Positions 1-12,128 of a stretch of DNA of 39,643 bases are shown here, in pieces. A program made the position numbers and the translations under genes. The notes under the pieces were generated by a model that was not told the origin of the DNA, made no database searches, and was given only the letters and a program-made list of their open reading frames with translations. Each line of letters starts with the position of its first letter. The first letter of the stretch is position 1. This stretch comes from Pseudonocardia sp. (GTDB taxonomy: Bacteria; Actinomycetota; Actinomycetes; Mycobacteriales; Pseudonocardiaceae): the NCBI GenBank assembly GCA_019244295.1, contig JAFASX010000079.1:1-39643 (forward strand), given 5' to 3'.

Positions 1-2
1 CG

Positions 3-146
3 GAGGCGGTAAAGGTCGATGCTCCGGTCCGTTATGTCGGATTCGACATTCCGAACGAGTTTGTCGTGGGATACGGTCTCGACTATGCGGAGCGCTATCG
101 GGACCTGCCCTATATCGGTACCCTTGCCCCGAATGTCTACGCCTGA
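3..146 (+). CDS. hpt: Hypoxanthine phosphoribosyltransferase, C-terminal end (partial)
   Basis: The window opens inside this gene; only the last 47 codons before TGA are present. The reading [20 protein letters not shown] followed by [10 protein letters not shown] is the typical C-terminus of bacterial hypoxanthine(-guanine) phosphoribosyltransferases, purine-salvage enzymes that join hypoxanthine or guanine to PRPP. Position just upstream of ftsH supports this, since tilS-hpt-ftsH is a common actinobacterial order. The frame has no start because the 5' part lies outside the window. A perfect 34-bp palindrome follows 7 bp after the stop codon. Confidence 0.88.
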   Translation, partial: EAVKVDAPVRYVGFDIPNEFVVGYGLDYAERYRDLPYIGTLAPNVYA

Positions 147-153
147 GAGAATA

Positions 154-187
154 CGCGTTCCCATCCTGGATCCAGGATGGGAACGCG
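154..187. terminator. Perfect 34-bp palindrome between convergent genes
   Basis: Two 17-base arms are perfectly self-complementary with no spacer (first arm from c154 to a170, second from t171 to g187). The site lies between the hpt stop (146) and the stop of the minus-strand protease (201). That position suits a bidirectional terminator. No T-run follows on either strand, which is usual in actinobacteria. Confidence 0.7.
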
Positions 188-200
188 GTAAAGAGCTGTG

Positions 201-1133
201 CTAGTAGCCTCTCCGACCGGAGCTCTTCTCGTAATGTGGTGATTCGTGATGAGAAGCGAGACCGTCTACCGGCAAGAAGCCGGCGGAGAATGGCTCGGTC
301 CCCTTCTCCAGGTGGATCTCGCCGATCTCGCCATAATTGTTAGCGTATTTCAGGGCCTTGGCCAGATCGGATACCCCGTTGGTGCCCGGTGCCGGGGCTA
401 GGTTCAACGTGCTCAGCACGCCGAACGCGCGGCCGTCGGAGTCGAGGTAGCCGCTGCCGGAGTCACCAGGGATTCCAGCGGTGACGGTGAACACTAAGTG
501 GGTGCGGCCGTCACCGCCGTCGCCAAGGCTGATGCCTTTCTTCGGGGAAAGCGCGGTGAGGCCCAGACGCAGCTTCGAGTTGCCGTAGCTATAAATCCCT
601 TCACCATCGGCCAGGCCGCGAGTGCGCAGGCCGGTCGGGCCGCCGAATGTCGGTACCGTCGGGTTGACTTTGGACACATCGTCCGGGTCGATCTCTACTA
701 GCGCGAAGTCGTTGAAGGCGCACAGGTTCTGGTCTTTCTCGTGGCGACTTCGCATGGTCAGCCAGGAGTTGTAGACCAGCCTTCCCGGGTGGTTAGCGCC
801 TTCGATCTCGACTTTGGTGCCGAGCGGGTCCGACTTCGAGGTGCAGCCATCGGTTTCGTTCGGACTACCTTTTCCGGTGCAGTGCGCCGCCTGCCCGATG
901 TAAACCTTGGACCCGCTGGTGTAGATGAAGTTCGCGGTGCACTGACCGCTGGGATTCTGCAGCATCACGCCAGGGTGAATGGCGGCGGTGGAGGCTGGCG
1001 CGAAGTGCGGTGACGAGGCCATTGCTGAGCCGGGCAGTGAAACCGCAACAGCCGTGGTGGCCCCGGCCACCAGTCCGGCGGCGGCCAGGCAGCGAAGGAC
1101 GCGACCCCATCGGGTCGCGTTTCGGAAAGTCAT
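201..1133 (-). CDS. Secreted trypsin-like serine protease (S1 family)
   Basis: A 310-residue protein with an N-terminal signal peptide: basic start, hydrophobic segment at about 14-32, and probable cleavage near the SAMA-S sequence at about 39-40. The chymotrypsin-fold triad is visible: His84 in GQAAHC, Asp142 in NDFALVEID and Ser225 in GDSGSGY. Cysteines at about 65, 85, 97 and 138 could form disulfides in the exported protein. It points against ftsH and converges on hpt. The C-terminal 30 residues are polar and His/Ser-rich, with no recognised domain. The substrate is unknown. In the related genomes I recall, hpt and ftsH are adjacent, so this gene may be an insertion between them. Confidence 0.85.
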   Translation of the reverse strand: MTFRNATRWGRVLRCLAAAGLVAGATTAVAVSLPGSAMASSPHFAPASTAAIHPGVMLQNPSGQCTANFIYTSGSKVYIGQAAHCTGKGSPNETDGCTSKSDPLGTKVEIEGANHPGRLVYNSWLTMRSRHEKDQNLCAFNDFALVEIDPDDVSKVNPTVPTFGGPTGLRTRGLADGEGIYSYGNSKLRLGLTALSPKKGISLGDGGDGRTHLVFTVTAGIPGDSGSGYLDSDGRAFGVLSTLNLAPAPGTNGVSDLAKALKYANNYGEIGEIHLEKGTEPFSAGFLPVDGLASHHESPHYEKSSGRRGY

Positions 1134-1521
1134 GGGCGCTCCAGCCAGGGAGTCGGGCGACGCGCGTGCGGCACCACGGAAGAGTTTCTCCTCGCCTTAA
1201 ACGACTGGGAGCGCCCCTGGTTACCTGCCCGATGTAGTGATCGTGACCCGGCGCGCCGGGTACGCTGAGTACGTTGTCAGTGAGCTCGCGCAGGGCTCGC
1301 GCAAAGCCTTGCGGAACTCGATCAGATCTTTCCGCGTTGGCTGGATAGGTACGGCCGGGTGTACCGCCACACGCGCCGAGCATTGTGCCGGTACGCTGGG
1401 CGCTCTCGGGTGTTCGCTAACCGGCGCGAGGTCAACCAGACGGGCGCGGTGAGTTGGTGGGCTGGCGTCCGAGCAGCCCGACATATTCAGGGAGGGTAGA
1501 GGCCCCGAAGGCCGCAGCTGG
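1134..1521. other. Divergent promoter region, protease / ftsH
   Basis: This 388-bp gap separates the starts of the minus-strand protease and plus-strand ftsH and must hold both promoters. I see no gene in it; frames across it are short and lack family features. A purine-rich GGGAGGG lies about 25 bases before the ftsH ATG, farther than an ideal ribosome site. Confidence 0.5.
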
Positions 1522-3933
<2,412 letters not shown>

Positions 3934-3949
3934 GTAGCGTCTACATCGG

Positions 3950-4597
3950 ATGAACGACGGCGATCAGTTTGTCCGCGAGCTTCCACGGCGCGTGGTACAG
4001 GACAGTGTGGCACAAGACAATGGCCGGGGTGTTTTCGACCTAGCTAGGGCCGAAGCCGCCGTCCGCGAGCTGCTGGTAGCGGTCGGCGAGAATCCGGAGC
4101 GTGAGGGCTTGCGGGAGACTCCACGCCGAGTCGCGCTGGCTTACCAGGAGATGTTCGCGGGGCTCCACCAAGACCCGGATGAGGTGCTGGCCAAGACGTT
4201 CGCCGAGAACCACGAGGAGTTGGTGGTCGTTCGTGATATTCCGCTGTACAGCGTGTGCGAGCACCATCTGGCGCCGTTCCACGGCATGGCGCATGTGGGC
4301 TATATCCCGTCGGCGGACGGCCGGGTCACCGGATTAAGCAAGATCGCCCGGTTGGTGGATCTCTATGCGAAACGCCCGCAGGTGCAGGAGCGGCTGACCG
4401 CTCAAGTGGCCGATGCCCTGGTGCGGCGGTTGGGGCCGCGCGGAGTGATCGTGGTGATTGAGGCCGAGCATCTGTGCATGGCAATGCGTGGCATCCGTAA
4501 ACCCGGTTCGCGGACTTTGACGTCCGTGGTCCGCGGCCAGTTCAAAGTCAACGCGGCCTCCCGCGCGGAAGCGTTGGCCCTCATCTGGGGCCGATGA
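3950..4597 (+). CDS. folE: GTP cyclohydrolase I
   Basis: Catalyses the first step of tetrahydrofolate synthesis, GTP to 7,8-dihydroneopterin triphosphate. The 215-residue length is normal. Zinc and catalytic residues are visible: Cys103 in CEHH (103-106) and a later Cys at about 176 in [11 protein letters not shown]. The conserved [13 protein letters not shown] and [20 protein letters not shown] blocks are intact. It is the first of four folate genes running folE, folP, folB, folK and is probably co-transcribed with ftsH, 16 bp upstream. Confidence 0.97.
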   Translation: MNDGDQFVRELPRRVVQDSVAQDNGRGVFDLARAEAAVRELLVAVGENPEREGLRETPRRVALAYQEMFAGLHQDPDEVLAKTFAENHEELVVVRDIPLYSVCEHHLAPFHGMAHVGYIPSADGRVTGLSKIARLVDLYAKRPQVQERLTAQVADALVRRLGPRGVIVVIEAEHLCMAMRGIRKPGSRTLTSVVRGQFKVNAASRAEALALIWGR

Positions 4598-4630
4598 GCC
4601 AGCCGTGGTCGCCAGCCAGCCGTGGTCGCG
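4597..4630 (+). repeat. 17-bp tandem repeat at the folE/folP junction
   Basis: The unit agccagccgtggtcgcc is repeated with offset 17 (4597-4613, and 4614-4630 with the last base changed). It spans the folE stop and the candidate GTG start of folP. The offset is not a multiple of three, so the second copy's GTG (4622) is out of the folP frame. Confidence 0.8.
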
Positions 4631-5483
4631 AGCCTCATCGGTGAACGGGGTGCCGCGGCTGGGGCGATGCGCGGTCCTGGGGGTGCTCAACGTTACCCCC
4701 GACTCGTTCTCGGACGGGGGTCGTTTCCTGGATGTCGAGGACGCGGTCGCGCATGGCGTCTCGATGCATGCACACGGTGCTGACTTGGTCGACGTGGGTG
4801 GCGAGTCCACTCGTCCCGGTGCGCGGCGGGTGGCGGCCTCGGTGGAGGCCGACCGAGTGTTGCCGGTGATCAAGGCGCTGGCCGCGCGGGGGGTGCCGAC
4901 CAGCGTGGACACCACCCGCGCCGAAGTGGCCGAGGCCGCTTTGGAAGCCGGTGCCTGCGTGGTCAATGACGTCTCCGGCGGGTTGGCTGACCCAGGGATG
5001 GCCAAGGTCGTGGCGGCCGCTGGAGTGCCATGGATTCTCGTGCACTGGCGCGGCCACAGCGCGCGGATGGATGAGCTGGCACACTACGGTGACGTGTTCT
5101 CCGAGGTTCGAGCCGAGCTGCTGGCGAGGGTGGACGCGGCGGTGGCTGCCGGTGTCGATCAGGCTCGGCTGGTGATTGACCCGGGGCTGGGCTTCGCCAA
5201 GCGCGCCGAGCACAACTGGTTGTTGTTACATCGGCTTGGCGAGCTCGTTGAGCTGGGTTTTCCAGTATTGATCGGAGCATCCCGGAAGAGATTTCTCGGC
5301 ACGCTGCTGGCCAACCCGGACGGTCGTATCCGGCCACCGGACGGACGGGAGGTCGCCACCGCTGTGATCTCGGGGCTCGCCGCCGCTTCGGGTGCGTGGG
5401 GTGTGCGGGTGCACAGCGTAGCCGCGTCCCGGGACGCGATCGCGGTCGCCTCGGCCTGGCGTACGGGAGCTGCTGGTGGGTGA
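4605..5483 (+). CDS. folP: Dihydropteroate synthase
   Basis: Condenses 6-hydroxymethyl-dihydropterin diphosphate with p-aminobenzoate; the sulfonamide target. The 292 residues contain [14 protein letters not shown], the pterin-binding [30 protein letters not shown] and the pterin/pABA-site GASRKRF, close to mycobacterial FolP1. The start is uncertain: GTG 4605 lies inside the 17-bp tandem repeat, and GTG 4638 would remove 11 residues while still leaving a normal N-terminus. Its stop overlaps the folB GTG by 8 bases, so the two are translationally coupled. Confidence 0.96.
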   Translation: MVASQPWSRASSVNGVPRLGRCAVLGVLNVTPDSFSDGGRFLDVEDAVAHGVSMHAHGADLVDVGGESTRPGARRVAASVEADRVLPVIKALAARGVPTSVDTTRAEVAEAALEAGACVVNDVSGGLADPGMAKVVAAAGVPWILVHWRGHSARMDELAHYGDVFSEVRAELLARVDAAVAAGVDQARLVIDPGLGFAKRAEHNWLLLHRLGELVELGFPVLIGASRKRFLGTLLANPDGRIRPPDGREVATAVISGLAAASGAWGVRVHSVAASRDAIAVASAWRTGAAGG

Positions 5484-5853
5484 GCCGGTGGGCGACCGGA
5501 TCGAGCTCACCGGGCTGCGTGTGCGCGGGTACCACGGCGTGTTCGAGCACGAACGCCGCGACGGACAGGACTTCGTCGTGGACTTGACCGTGTGGCTGGA
5601 CCTGGCCAAAGCCGGCCGGTCCGATGCGCTGGCCGACACTGTGGACTACGGCGCGCTGGCCGATGCGGCGGCCCAGGTCGTAGCCGGGCCGGCGTGCAAT
5701 CTGGTCGAGACCGTGGCTGCCCGGATCGCTAACCAGGTGCTGGCCGTCGATGAGCGGCTTACTTCGGTCGAGGTGACCGTCCACAAGCCGTCCGCGCCGA
5801 TCGCGGCGGCCTTCGATGATGTCGCGGTGGCGCTGCGCCGGAGGCGCCTGTGA
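5476..5853 (+). CDS. folB: Dihydroneopterin aldolase
   Basis: Converts 7,8-dihydroneopterin to 6-hydroxymethyl-dihydropterin and glycolaldehyde. The 125-residue length is normal. [13 protein letters not shown] carries the catalytic-site Glu region, and [10 protein letters not shown] carries the conserved Lys near the C-terminus. It starts with GTG inside the folP 3' end and overlaps folK by 4 bases (GTGA). Confidence 0.95.
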   Translation: MGEPVGDRIELTGLRVRGYHGVFEHERRDGQDFVVDLTVWLDLAKAGRSDALADTVDYGALADAAAQVVAGPACNLVETVAARIANQVLAVDERLTSVEVTVHKPSAPIAAAFDDVAVALRRRRL

Positions 5854-6380
5854 GCGCGGTGCGCAGCACTGCCGTCTTGTCGCTTGGCTCGAACCTGGGG
5901 GACCGGATCGGCTACCTGCGGCTGGCGGTATCCGGATTCGCCGAAGCTCCAGACACCGAGCTGGTGGCTGCCTCGCCGGTGTACGAGACCAAACCGTGGG
6001 GGGGTGTGCCGCAGGGTGATTTCCTCAACGCGGTGCTTATTGTGCGCTCGGCCGAGTTGGACGAATGGGGCTGGCTGCGGCGGGCGCAGCGGTTGGAACG
6101 AGCCGCCGGGCGGGAGCGGACGCTTCGCTGGGGCGCACGTACCCTGGATATCGACGTGGTAAGCGTCGATAACGTGCGCAGCGACCACCCCGAGCTGCTG
6201 CTGCCGCATCCCGGCGCGGCACACCGCAATACGGTGCTGCGGCCGTGGCTGGACATTGATCCGGACGCGGTTCTGCCCGGACACGGGCGGGTGGATGCGC
6301 TGCTGGCCAGGCTCGGGGAAGCCGGTCTGTGTCGCTGTGCCGGGTTGACCCTGGGCGGGCCGCCGGATCGGCTCCGATGA
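5850..6380 (+). CDS. folK: 2-amino-4-hydroxy-6-hydroxymethyldihydropteridine diphosphokinase
   Basis: Transfers pyrophosphate from ATP to 6-hydroxymethyl-dihydropterin, making the FolP substrate. The protein has 176 residues with the opening [13 protein letters not shown], the substrate loop [17 protein letters not shown] and the Mg-binding RTLDIDVV. The GTG start overlaps the folB stop, and its TGA overlaps the next ATG, so the folate genes and the DUF3180 gene form one tightly coupled operon. Confidence 0.96.
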   Translation: MSAVRSTAVLSLGSNLGDRIGYLRLAVSGFAEAPDTELVAASPVYETKPWGGVPQGDFLNAVLIVRSAELDEWGWLRRAQRLERAAGRERTLRWGARTLDIDVVSVDNVRSDHPELLLPHPGAAHRNTVLRPWLDIDPDAVLPGHGRVDALLARLGEAGLCRCAGLTLGGPPDRLR

Positions 6381-6823
6381 AACCGATTGGTGCGCGTGAG
6401 CTGCTGCCGTTGTTCGGCATCATCACGGTGGCCGCGTACGCGACGATGCCTTCGTTGTATCCGGCACTGCCGCCGTTGCCGTTGTTAGCTGGCGTGACGT
6501 TGTTGGTGCTGGCAGGCGCGGAAGTCGTGTTGGCCCAAGCCCTGCGGGCCCGTATCCAGCGTCGGCCTGGCGCCCGCCCGGTGCAGCCGTTGGTGGCTGC
6601 GCGGGCGGTGTCGCTCGCTCAGGCATCCGCGCTGGCCGGCGCGGTGATGGCCGGGATTTGGCTCGGAACGTTGGGCTATCTGCTGCCTCGCCGAGCCGAG
6701 CTTGCGGCCGTTGCGCAAGACACCCCGGCCGCCGTGGTCGGTCTGATCAGCGCGGCCGCCCTGGTCGCGGCGGCGCTGTGGCTGCAGCATTGCTGTCGGG
6801 CGCCTCCTAGTGACGATGCTTAA
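6377..6823 (+). CDS. DUF3180 family membrane protein
   Basis: A 148-residue integral membrane protein of unknown function, conserved after folK in actinobacteria (the Rv3605c position). Starting at ATG 6377 (ATGA overlap with folK) gives [13 protein letters not shown]. Hydrophobic segments at about 10-25, 35-53, 81-104 and 119-137 suggest four membrane helices, and a basic loop RARIQRRPGARPV separates the pairs. The upstream in-frame start at 6329 would add 16 residues overlapping folK and is less likely. Linkage suggests co-expression with folate synthesis, but no activity can be inferred. Confidence 0.85.
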   Translation: MKPIGARELLPLFGIITVAAYATMPSLYPALPPLPLLAGVTLLVLAGAEVVLAQALRARIQRRPGARPVQPLVAARAVSLAQASALAGAVMAGIWLGTLGYLLPRRAELAAVAQDTPAAVVGLISAAALVAAALWLQHCCRAPPSDDA

Positions 6824-6999
6824 GACCGCTGATTCCCCACAAGATGCTCGTGGAGGTGATCGGGGCTAGGGCACCGCGTGAGGACCGTCACCTGTGCTGG
6901 CATAGCCGGCCCGTGCGCTCTACCGTTCCATCGCGCCCGCGATGAGGCGGGCGACGTCTGGTACCCGGCAGGTCTGGGACTGGAACGAGTGGAGGACGC

Positions 7000-7947
7000 A
7001 TGGATGGCGCCGAAGCCGTACCCAGAGCAGCCGTACCCCGCACAGGGCCCTCCCGACCGGCCAGGCTGGGGGTGGGAGTGGTATCGGCCGGCCGGGTGGG
7101 TGCTGTCCTGGGCGCGGCGCTCGCCCGCGCGGGCCACCATGTATTTGCGGCGTCGGGGATTTCCCGAGCCTCGGTGCACCGAGCCGCCGCGTTGCTGCCG
7201 GATACTCCCTTGCTGCCTCCTGACGAGGTAGTTCAGCGCGCGGACCTGGTGTTGCTGGCCGTGCCCGATGATGTCCTGCCCGGCCTGGTGCGCGGTCTGG
7301 CCGCGGCCGGTTGTTTCCGGTCCGGGCAGATCGTGGCGCACACCTGCGGCCGGTACGGCGTCGGCGTGCTCGCTCCGGCCAGCGAGCACGGCGTGCTGCC
7401 GTTGGCCTTGCATCCGGTGATGACGTTCACTGGTCGCCCGGAGGATCTGCAACGGCTCGTGGCGTGCCCGGTCGGCGTGACTGTGCCGACGAGCGGAGCC
7501 GGCGACTGCGGGGTCGCGTGGAGCGTCGGTGAGGCACTGGTGGTGGAGATGGGCGCTGAACCGGTGCGCGTGCCGGAAGCGGCTCGCCCGCTGTACCACG
7601 CCGCGCTGGCGCATGGGGCCAACCACTTGGTCACATTGGTTAGGGACTGTGCCGAGCTGTTGGCGGCGGCCGGCGTCGAGCCGGCCGAGCTGTTGATCGC
7701 GCCGTTGCTCTCGGCCGCGCTAGACAACGCGTTGCGCCACGGTGACCGGGCGCTCACCGGTCCGGTGGCCCGAGGCGACACCGACACCGTGCGTGCCCAC
7801 CTGCGGGCGCTGACCGAGACTTCACCGGCGGCCGCCGCGACTTACCGGGCGCTAGCCGAGCGCACAGCCACTCGCGCGTCCGGTGCCGGACTGCTGTCCG
7901 AACACGCCGTCGGCGAGGTGCGTTCCGTTCTACGAGAGACGTCATGA
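7000..7947 (+). CDS. Rossmann-like / DUF2520 oxidoreductase-like protein
   Basis: A 315-residue protein with an N-terminal NAD(P)-type fold: [23 protein letters not shown] at about 24-46 matches GxGxxG-type dinucleotide binding, followed by [11 protein letters not shown]. The C-terminal half is a helical DUF2520 domain ([16 protein letters not shown] and later). The fold resembles NADP-dependent reductases. It precedes panC in many actinobacteria (the Rv3603c position), so a link to pantothenate metabolism is an inference from context. A GGAGG lies just before ATG 7000. The stop overlaps panC by 4 bases (ATGA). Confidence 0.88.
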   Translation: MDGAEAVPRAAVPRTGPSRPARLGVGVVSAGRVGAVLGAALARAGHHVFAASGISRASVHRAAALLPDTPLLPPDEVVQRADLVLLAVPDDVLPGLVRGLAAAGCFRSGQIVAHTCGRYGVGVLAPASEHGVLPLALHPVMTFTGRPEDLQRLVACPVGVTVPTSGAGDCGVAWSVGEALVVEMGAEPVRVPEAARPLYHAALAHGANHLVTLVRDCAELLAAAGVEPAELLIAPLLSAALDNALRHGDRALTGPVARGDTDTVRAHLRALTETSPAAAATYRALAERTATRASGAGLLSEHAVGEVRSVLRETS

Positions 7948-8834
7948 CCAGGGCGTTCACTCCGGGGAAGCTGACCGTGCTGGCTAATCCGGCCGAGGTC
8001 ACCGCCGTCAGCACGACGCTGCGGATGGCCGGCCGCCGAGTCTGCCTGGTGCCGACCATGGGCGCACTGCACGAGGGCCACCTGGAGCTGATCCGTCACG
8101 CGCGGCGAGCCCCGGGCAGCGCGGTGGTCATCGTGTCGATTTTCGTCAACCCGTTGCAGTTCGGAGCCGGGGAGGATCTGAACCATTACCCGCGTACCCT
8201 CGAAGCTGATCTGCGGTGTTGTCGGGAAGCCGGGGTGGAGCTGGTTTTCGCGCCGACCATGGAGGCGATGTATCCGCCCGGCCACAGTGAGATCACCGTG
8301 GACCCCGGTCCGATCGGTGACGAACTCGAAGGCGCCGTCCGCCCCGGTCATTTCCGAGGGGTTCTGACGGTGGTGGCCAAACTCTTCGGCATCGTTCGCC
8401 CCCAGCTGGCCTACTTCGGCGAGAAGGACTACCAGCAGCTGGTACTGGTGCGCAAGATGGTCCAGCAGCTCAACCTCGGGGTGGACGTCGTCGGGGTGGC
8501 AACCGTGCGTGAGCCCGATGGTCTGGCCATGTCGTCGCGCAATGTTTACCTTGATGCGCGGCGGCGCGGTCAGGCGGCTACGTTGTACGCCGCGCTAATG
8601 GCGGCGCGCGCAGTCGCGCGGGACAGCCGGTTTGCCGCGTTGGATGCCGCGCGTCAGGTCCTGGCGGCCGAGCCGGCGTTGAACGTTGATTACCTCGAAC
8701 TACGTGACCCCGACCTTGGGCCGGCGCCCACGCGCGGCCTGGCGCGGTTGCTGCTCGCGGCCCGACTGGGGAACACCAGGCTTATCGACAACATCGGGCT
8801 GACGCTCGGGGGCGCTACCTCGGGAGGGTACTGA
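7944..8834 (+). CDS. panC: Pantothenate synthetase
   Basis: ATP-dependent condensation of pantoate with beta-alanine. The 296 residues carry the nucleotide-binding [10 protein letters not shown] (His43 and His46), IFVNPLQFG, the pantoate-site [15 protein letters not shown] and the KMSKS-like MSSRN. The ATG overlaps the stop of the DUF2520 gene. panD follows after 5 bp and supplies beta-alanine, so the two steps are encoded together. Confidence 0.96.
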   Translation: MTRAFTPGKLTVLANPAEVTAVSTTLRMAGRRVCLVPTMGALHEGHLELIRHARRAPGSAVVIVSIFVNPLQFGAGEDLNHYPRTLEADLRCCREAGVELVFAPTMEAMYPPGHSEITVDPGPIGDELEGAVRPGHFRGVLTVVAKLFGIVRPQLAYFGEKDYQQLVLVRKMVQQLNLGVDVVGVATVREPDGLAMSSRNVYLDARRRGQAATLYAALMAARAVARDSRFAALDAARQVLAAEPALNVDYLELRDPDLGPAPTRGLARLLLAARLGNTRLIDNIGLTLGGATSGGY

Positions 8835-8839
8835 GAGCA

Positions 8840-9259
8840 ATGATCCGCACTATGCTCAAGTCGAAAATCCACCGGGCCACCGTCACCCAGGCTGACCTGC
8901 ACTACGTCGGCTCGGTAACGGTGGACCAGGACCTGATGGATGCCGCCGATCTACTCAGCGGCGAGCAGGTAACCATTGTGGACATCACCAACGGTGCCCG
9001 GCTGGAGACCTACGCCATCCCCGGTCAGCGCGGTAGCGGGGTGATTGGTATCAACGGCGCGGCCGCGCATCTGGTACACCCCGGTGACCTGGTCATCCTG
9101 ATCTCCTACGCCGCCATGGAGGACGCAAAGGCGCGCAGCTACCTGCCCCGCATCGTGTTCGTCGACACAGCCAACCGCATCCTGGATTACGGCACCGATC
9201 CCGGCTACGTTCCGGCGGGTTTGGGGCTTTCGTCCGGGACTTTGGCGGCTGGCGCGTAG
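8840..9259 (+). CDS. panD: Aspartate 1-decarboxylase
   Basis: Makes beta-alanine from aspartate and works with PanC. The 139-residue proenzyme has its self-cleavage site at Gly24-Ser25 (HYVGSVTVD), where Ser25 becomes the pyruvoyl cofactor. Lys9, Tyr22, the [10 protein letters not shown] block and the [15 protein letters not shown] block are conserved. It is followed after 14 bp by the damaged coaX. Confidence 0.96.
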   Translation: MIRTMLKSKIHRATVTQADLHYVGSVTVDQDLMDAADLLSGEQVTIVDITNGARLETYAIPGQRGSGVIGINGAAAHLVHPGDLVILISYAAMEDAKARSYLPRIVFVDTANRILDYGTDPGYVPAGLGLSSGTLAAGA

Positions 9260-9273
9260 CCATCGGACCCACG

Positions 9274-9705
9274 GTGCTGCTCTGCATCGACGTCGGCAAC
9301 ACCCAGATTGCGCTTGGGCTCTACCCCGAGGTGGCGGCGGGCTCGCATGCCGCCCGCCGACCGAGGTTGGTGCGGGATTGGCGGATGCGCACCGATCCTC
9401 GGATCACCGCTGACGAGCTGGAAGTAGCCATCCGAGGCATGCTCGGCGAGCATGCCGATCACATCACGGGCGTGGCCGCCGAGCTGGGCTGGGGCGCCGG
9501 TGGCGGCGTGGACAATGTCACCGTGCTCGCCACCGGCGGGCTGGCACCGCTGGTGATCGGCGTTTCGGAAACGATCACCGAGCATGTGCCGGATTTGACT
9601 TTACTCGGGCTGCGGCTGGTCTACCTGCGTTCAACGCGCAGCACGGTCGTGCGCATGGGCAGCTCAAACTCACCGGACGACATTTCCGGTCGGCTCATCA
9701 GATAG
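9274..9705 (+). pseudogene. coaX: Type III pantothenate kinase with large internal deletion
   Basis: The first 60 or so residues are clearly CoaX: GTG start, LLCIDVGNTQIALGLYP, VRDWRMRTDPRITADELE and ITGVAA. The reading then jumps directly to the family's C-terminal block ELG...VTVLATGGLAPLVIG and [13 protein letters not shown]. From remembered CoaX sequences (about 255-270 residues), some 125-130 residues are missing in frame. These include the GADR nucleotide-site region and the DFGTST motif, so the product cannot be an active kinase. After LRLVY (ending about 9624) the normal ending is replaced by unrelated sequence overlapping the 3' end of the minus-strand methyltransferase. First-step CoA synthesis would need another kinase such as CoaA elsewhere. 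Confidence 0.85.
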
Positions 9706-10394
9706 GCTCGAGCTCGGTCAATGGCCGTGTTTTGCTCGGTCGCGTCCAGGGTGCTGATCCAGGAGAACGTGCCGAGCATGTCCAGCAGCCCCTTGATCGT
9801 CATCGGGACCGAACTGTCTAGTGTAATGCGGGTGGTTGGACTCAGCCTGGGATGCGCCGCCAGTCCCGCCTGCTCGCGGTGACGGCCAACCCGATCGAAC
9901 CAGCCGGTGGTTTCGTAGAAATCGTGTACCCAGCCAATGGATTGGTCGAGGATGTTCCACAGCAGCGCGACGACTCCACCTGGGCGCAGGATTCGGACGA
10001 TCTCAGCGGTCGCCGCTACGGGGTCGAACCAGTGGAACGCCTGGCCGACCAGCACGGCGTGTACCGAGGCGTCCGGAAGCGGAATGTTTTCCGCCTGGCC
10101 TTGCAGCGCGCGCACACCGGGCAGCGTGGCGCGCAGTACCGCGAGCATCTCGGGATCGGGCTCCACCGCGATCACGCCGGCCGCTGAGCGGCGTAGCAGC
10201 GCCGCGGTGAGTTTCCCGGTGCCGGCCCCTAGGTCCAGCAGCGACAGGTGATCAAGCCTCGGCCGCAGCGGGGCGAGTGCCCAGTCGATGACCTGGTCGG
10301 GGTAACCGGGGCGGTGGGCTTGATAGGCCTCAGCTACCGCGCCGAAGGAACGGGCCCTCGCGGATTTAGCTATCGTGTGGCTGTCCTTGGTCAT
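9621..10394 (-). CDS. Class I SAM-dependent methyltransferase
   Basis: A 257-residue protein with motif [16 protein letters not shown] (about 54-68), [11 protein letters not shown] (motif II) and the post-motif regions [14 protein letters not shown] and [17 protein letters not shown]. These are typical of the UbiE/Methyltransf_11 group. The substrate is unknown; a small molecule is likely. It is transcribed toward coaX, and its last codons overlap the point where coaX homology ends, so its arrival or a rearrangement may be linked to the coaX damage. The start lies 76 bp from the lysS GTG on the other strand. Confidence 0.85.
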   Translation of the reverse strand: MTKDSHTIAKSARARSFGAVAEAYQAHRPGYPDQVIDWALAPLRPRLDHLSLLDLGAGTGKLTAALLRRSAAGVIAVEPDPEMLAVLRATLPGVRALQGQAENIPLPDASVHAVLVGQAFHWFDPVAATAEIVRILRPGGVVALLWNILDQSIGWVHDFYETTGWFDRVGRHREQAGLAAHPRLSPTTRITLDSSVPMTIKGLLDMLGTFSWISTLDATEQNTAIDRARAYLMSRPEMSSGEFELPMRTTVLRVERR

Positions 10395-10456
10395 ACCTCG
10401 ACACTACGTTCTTGTCCCGGCCTTGACCGGCCGTTATCGCCCCGAGCCGGGCCAAC

Positions 10457-10462
10457 TAATCT
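10457..10462 (+). promoter_or_regulatory. Probable -10 element of lysS
   Basis: TAATCT matches the actinobacterial -10 pattern TANNNT and lies 8 bases before the lysS GTG (10471). Transcription would start at or within a few bases of the start codon, giving a leaderless or nearly leaderless mRNA. No convincing -35 is visible. Confidence 0.4.
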
Positions 10463-10470
10463 TCACTCTT

Positions 10471-11985
10471 GTGACTAACGAGCCGCCCAACAATGACCAA
10501 GACCTTCCCGAGCAGGTCAGGGTGCGCCGGGCCAAGCGCGCGGCGATGATCGCTGATGGAGCTGACCCCTACCCAGTCGTGCTGCCCAGGACGCATTCGC
10601 TGGGCGAAATTCGGAGTGCGTACGACGGCTTGGGACCAGACGTGCGCACCGGAGTGGTTGTTGGGGTGGCTGGTCGCGTGATGTTCTTGCGTAACGCTGG
10701 AAAGTTGTGCTTCGCGACAATTCGAGAAGGCTCTGGTGATGACGATGATGTTACCGAACTGCAGGCTATGCTCAGTTTGGCTAGCGTCGGTGAAGACGAG
10801 CTAGCTCGTTGGAAGGCCAGCGTCGACCTCGGCGATCACGTATTCATACACGGCGAGGTCATCACCTCGCGGCGCGGCGAACTGTCGGTTCTTGCGGACA
10901 GTTGGGCGATGGCTGCTAAGTCGCTGCGCCCGCTTCCGGTGGCCCACAAGGAGTTGTCGGAGGAAACGCGAGCTCGGCAGCCCTACCTTGACCTCATCAT
11001 GCGCCCGGCCGCTCGGCGGACAGTTCGGATGCGTGCCGATGTTATCCGTACGTTACGGCAAACCCTATACGATCGAGGTTTCCTTGAGGTCGAGACTCCG
11101 ATGTTGCAGCTGGTGCATGGTGGGGCCGCTGCTCGACCCTTTGTTACTCACTCCAACGCGCTGAACATCGATCTCTACTTGCGCATCGCTCCTGAGCTGT
11201 TTCTCAAGAGAAGTGTGGTGGGCGGTATCGATCGAGTCTTCGAGATCAACCGCAACTTCCGCAACGAAGGGATTGACTCTTCGCACTCGCCGGAGTTCGC
11301 GATGCTCGAAGCGTACGAAGCGTACGGCAGCTACGACACGATGGCGAAACTTACCCGTACCTTGGTCACGGAGTGTGCGTGCGCCGTGTTCGGTTCAACG
11401 GTTGTTCGGCACGCCGACGGCAGCGAGCACGATCTTGGCGGAAAGTGGCGCGAGGTGACGTTGCATGCGGCGGTGTCTGAAGCGTTGGGTCACGAGGTGA
11501 CGCCAGATACGCCGACGGACGTTCTGCGTGGTCACGCGGAACGTCGCGGGGTGCCGATTCCGGAGGGCACTTCGGCCGGTTCAATCGTGCTCGAGCTTTT
11601 TGAAAAGCTGGTTGAACATACTCTAGTTGAGCCGACCTTCGTGCGGGACTACCCGATCGAGGCTCGACCGTTGACCCGTCAGCATCGAGACGACCCTCGG
11701 TTGTCCGAGGCATGGGATCTCATCGTGTTCGGTGCGGAGCTGGCGACCGCGTACTCCGAGCTGGTGGACCCGATCGTCCAGCGAGAACGGTTCGAGGCGC
11801 AATCGTTGCTCGCGGCGAGGGGTGACGACGAGGCCATGCGACTCGACGAGGACTTCCTGCGTTCGCTTGAATATGGAATGCCGCCAAGCGGGGGTATGGG
11901 AATGGGGATCGACCGGCTGTTGATGGCGCTGACCGGTCTCGGTATCCGTGAGACCATACTCTTTCCGCTGGTCCGGCCGGAATGA
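10471..11985 (+). CDS. lysS: Lysyl-tRNA synthetase, class II
   Basis: Charges tRNA-Lys. The 504 residues from GTG 10471 begin with [22 protein letters not shown], as in actinobacterial LysS; an in-frame ATG at 10375 would add 32 residues running into the methyltransferase and is unlikely. An OB-fold anticodon domain ([20 protein letters not shown]) comes first. The catalytic core has motif 2 [20 protein letters not shown] and motif 3 [11 protein letters not shown]. Codons ending in A or T (gat, gtt, gct, cgt) look more common here than in its neighbours. Confidence 0.96.
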   Translation: MTNEPPNNDQDLPEQVRVRRAKRAAMIADGADPYPVVLPRTHSLGEIRSAYDGLGPDVRTGVVVGVAGRVMFLRNAGKLCFATIREGSGDDDDVTELQAMLSLASVGEDELARWKASVDLGDHVFIHGEVITSRRGELSVLADSWAMAAKSLRPLPVAHKELSEETRARQPYLDLIMRPAARRTVRMRADVIRTLRQTLYDRGFLEVETPMLQLVHGGAAARPFVTHSNALNIDLYLRIAPELFLKRSVVGGIDRVFEINRNFRNEGIDSSHSPEFAMLEAYEAYGSYDTMAKLTRTLVTECACAVFGSTVVRHADGSEHDLGGKWREVTLHAAVSEALGHEVTPDTPTDVLRGHAERRGVPIPEGTSAGSIVLELFEKLVEHTLVEPTFVRDYPIEARPLTRQHRDDPRLSEAWDLIVFGAELATAYSELVDPIVQRERFEAQSLLAARGDDEAMRLDEDFLRSLEYGMPPSGGMGMGIDRLLMALTGLGIRETILFPLVRPE

Positions 11986-12128
11986 GCGGTTGAGCCAAGC
12001 GAGCCAAGCGAGGCGACTCGACATCACCACGGAATTGAGGCTAATCTTGGTTCCACACGGCGGCTTGGAGCTTCCGGCCGCGTCGGACTCATCGCGCTAG
12101 CGTTGGAATTATCTGGAGGGCCGCCACA

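Noticed and set aside
9552..9579. Hairpin ggtgatcg...cgatcacc inside the coaX remnant
   Set aside because: It lies in codons that match the conserved CoaX C-terminus, so it is explained by coding sequence.
10423..10428. TTGACC as a -35 box for lysS
   Set aside because: Spacing of 28 bases to the TAATCT -10 is too long.
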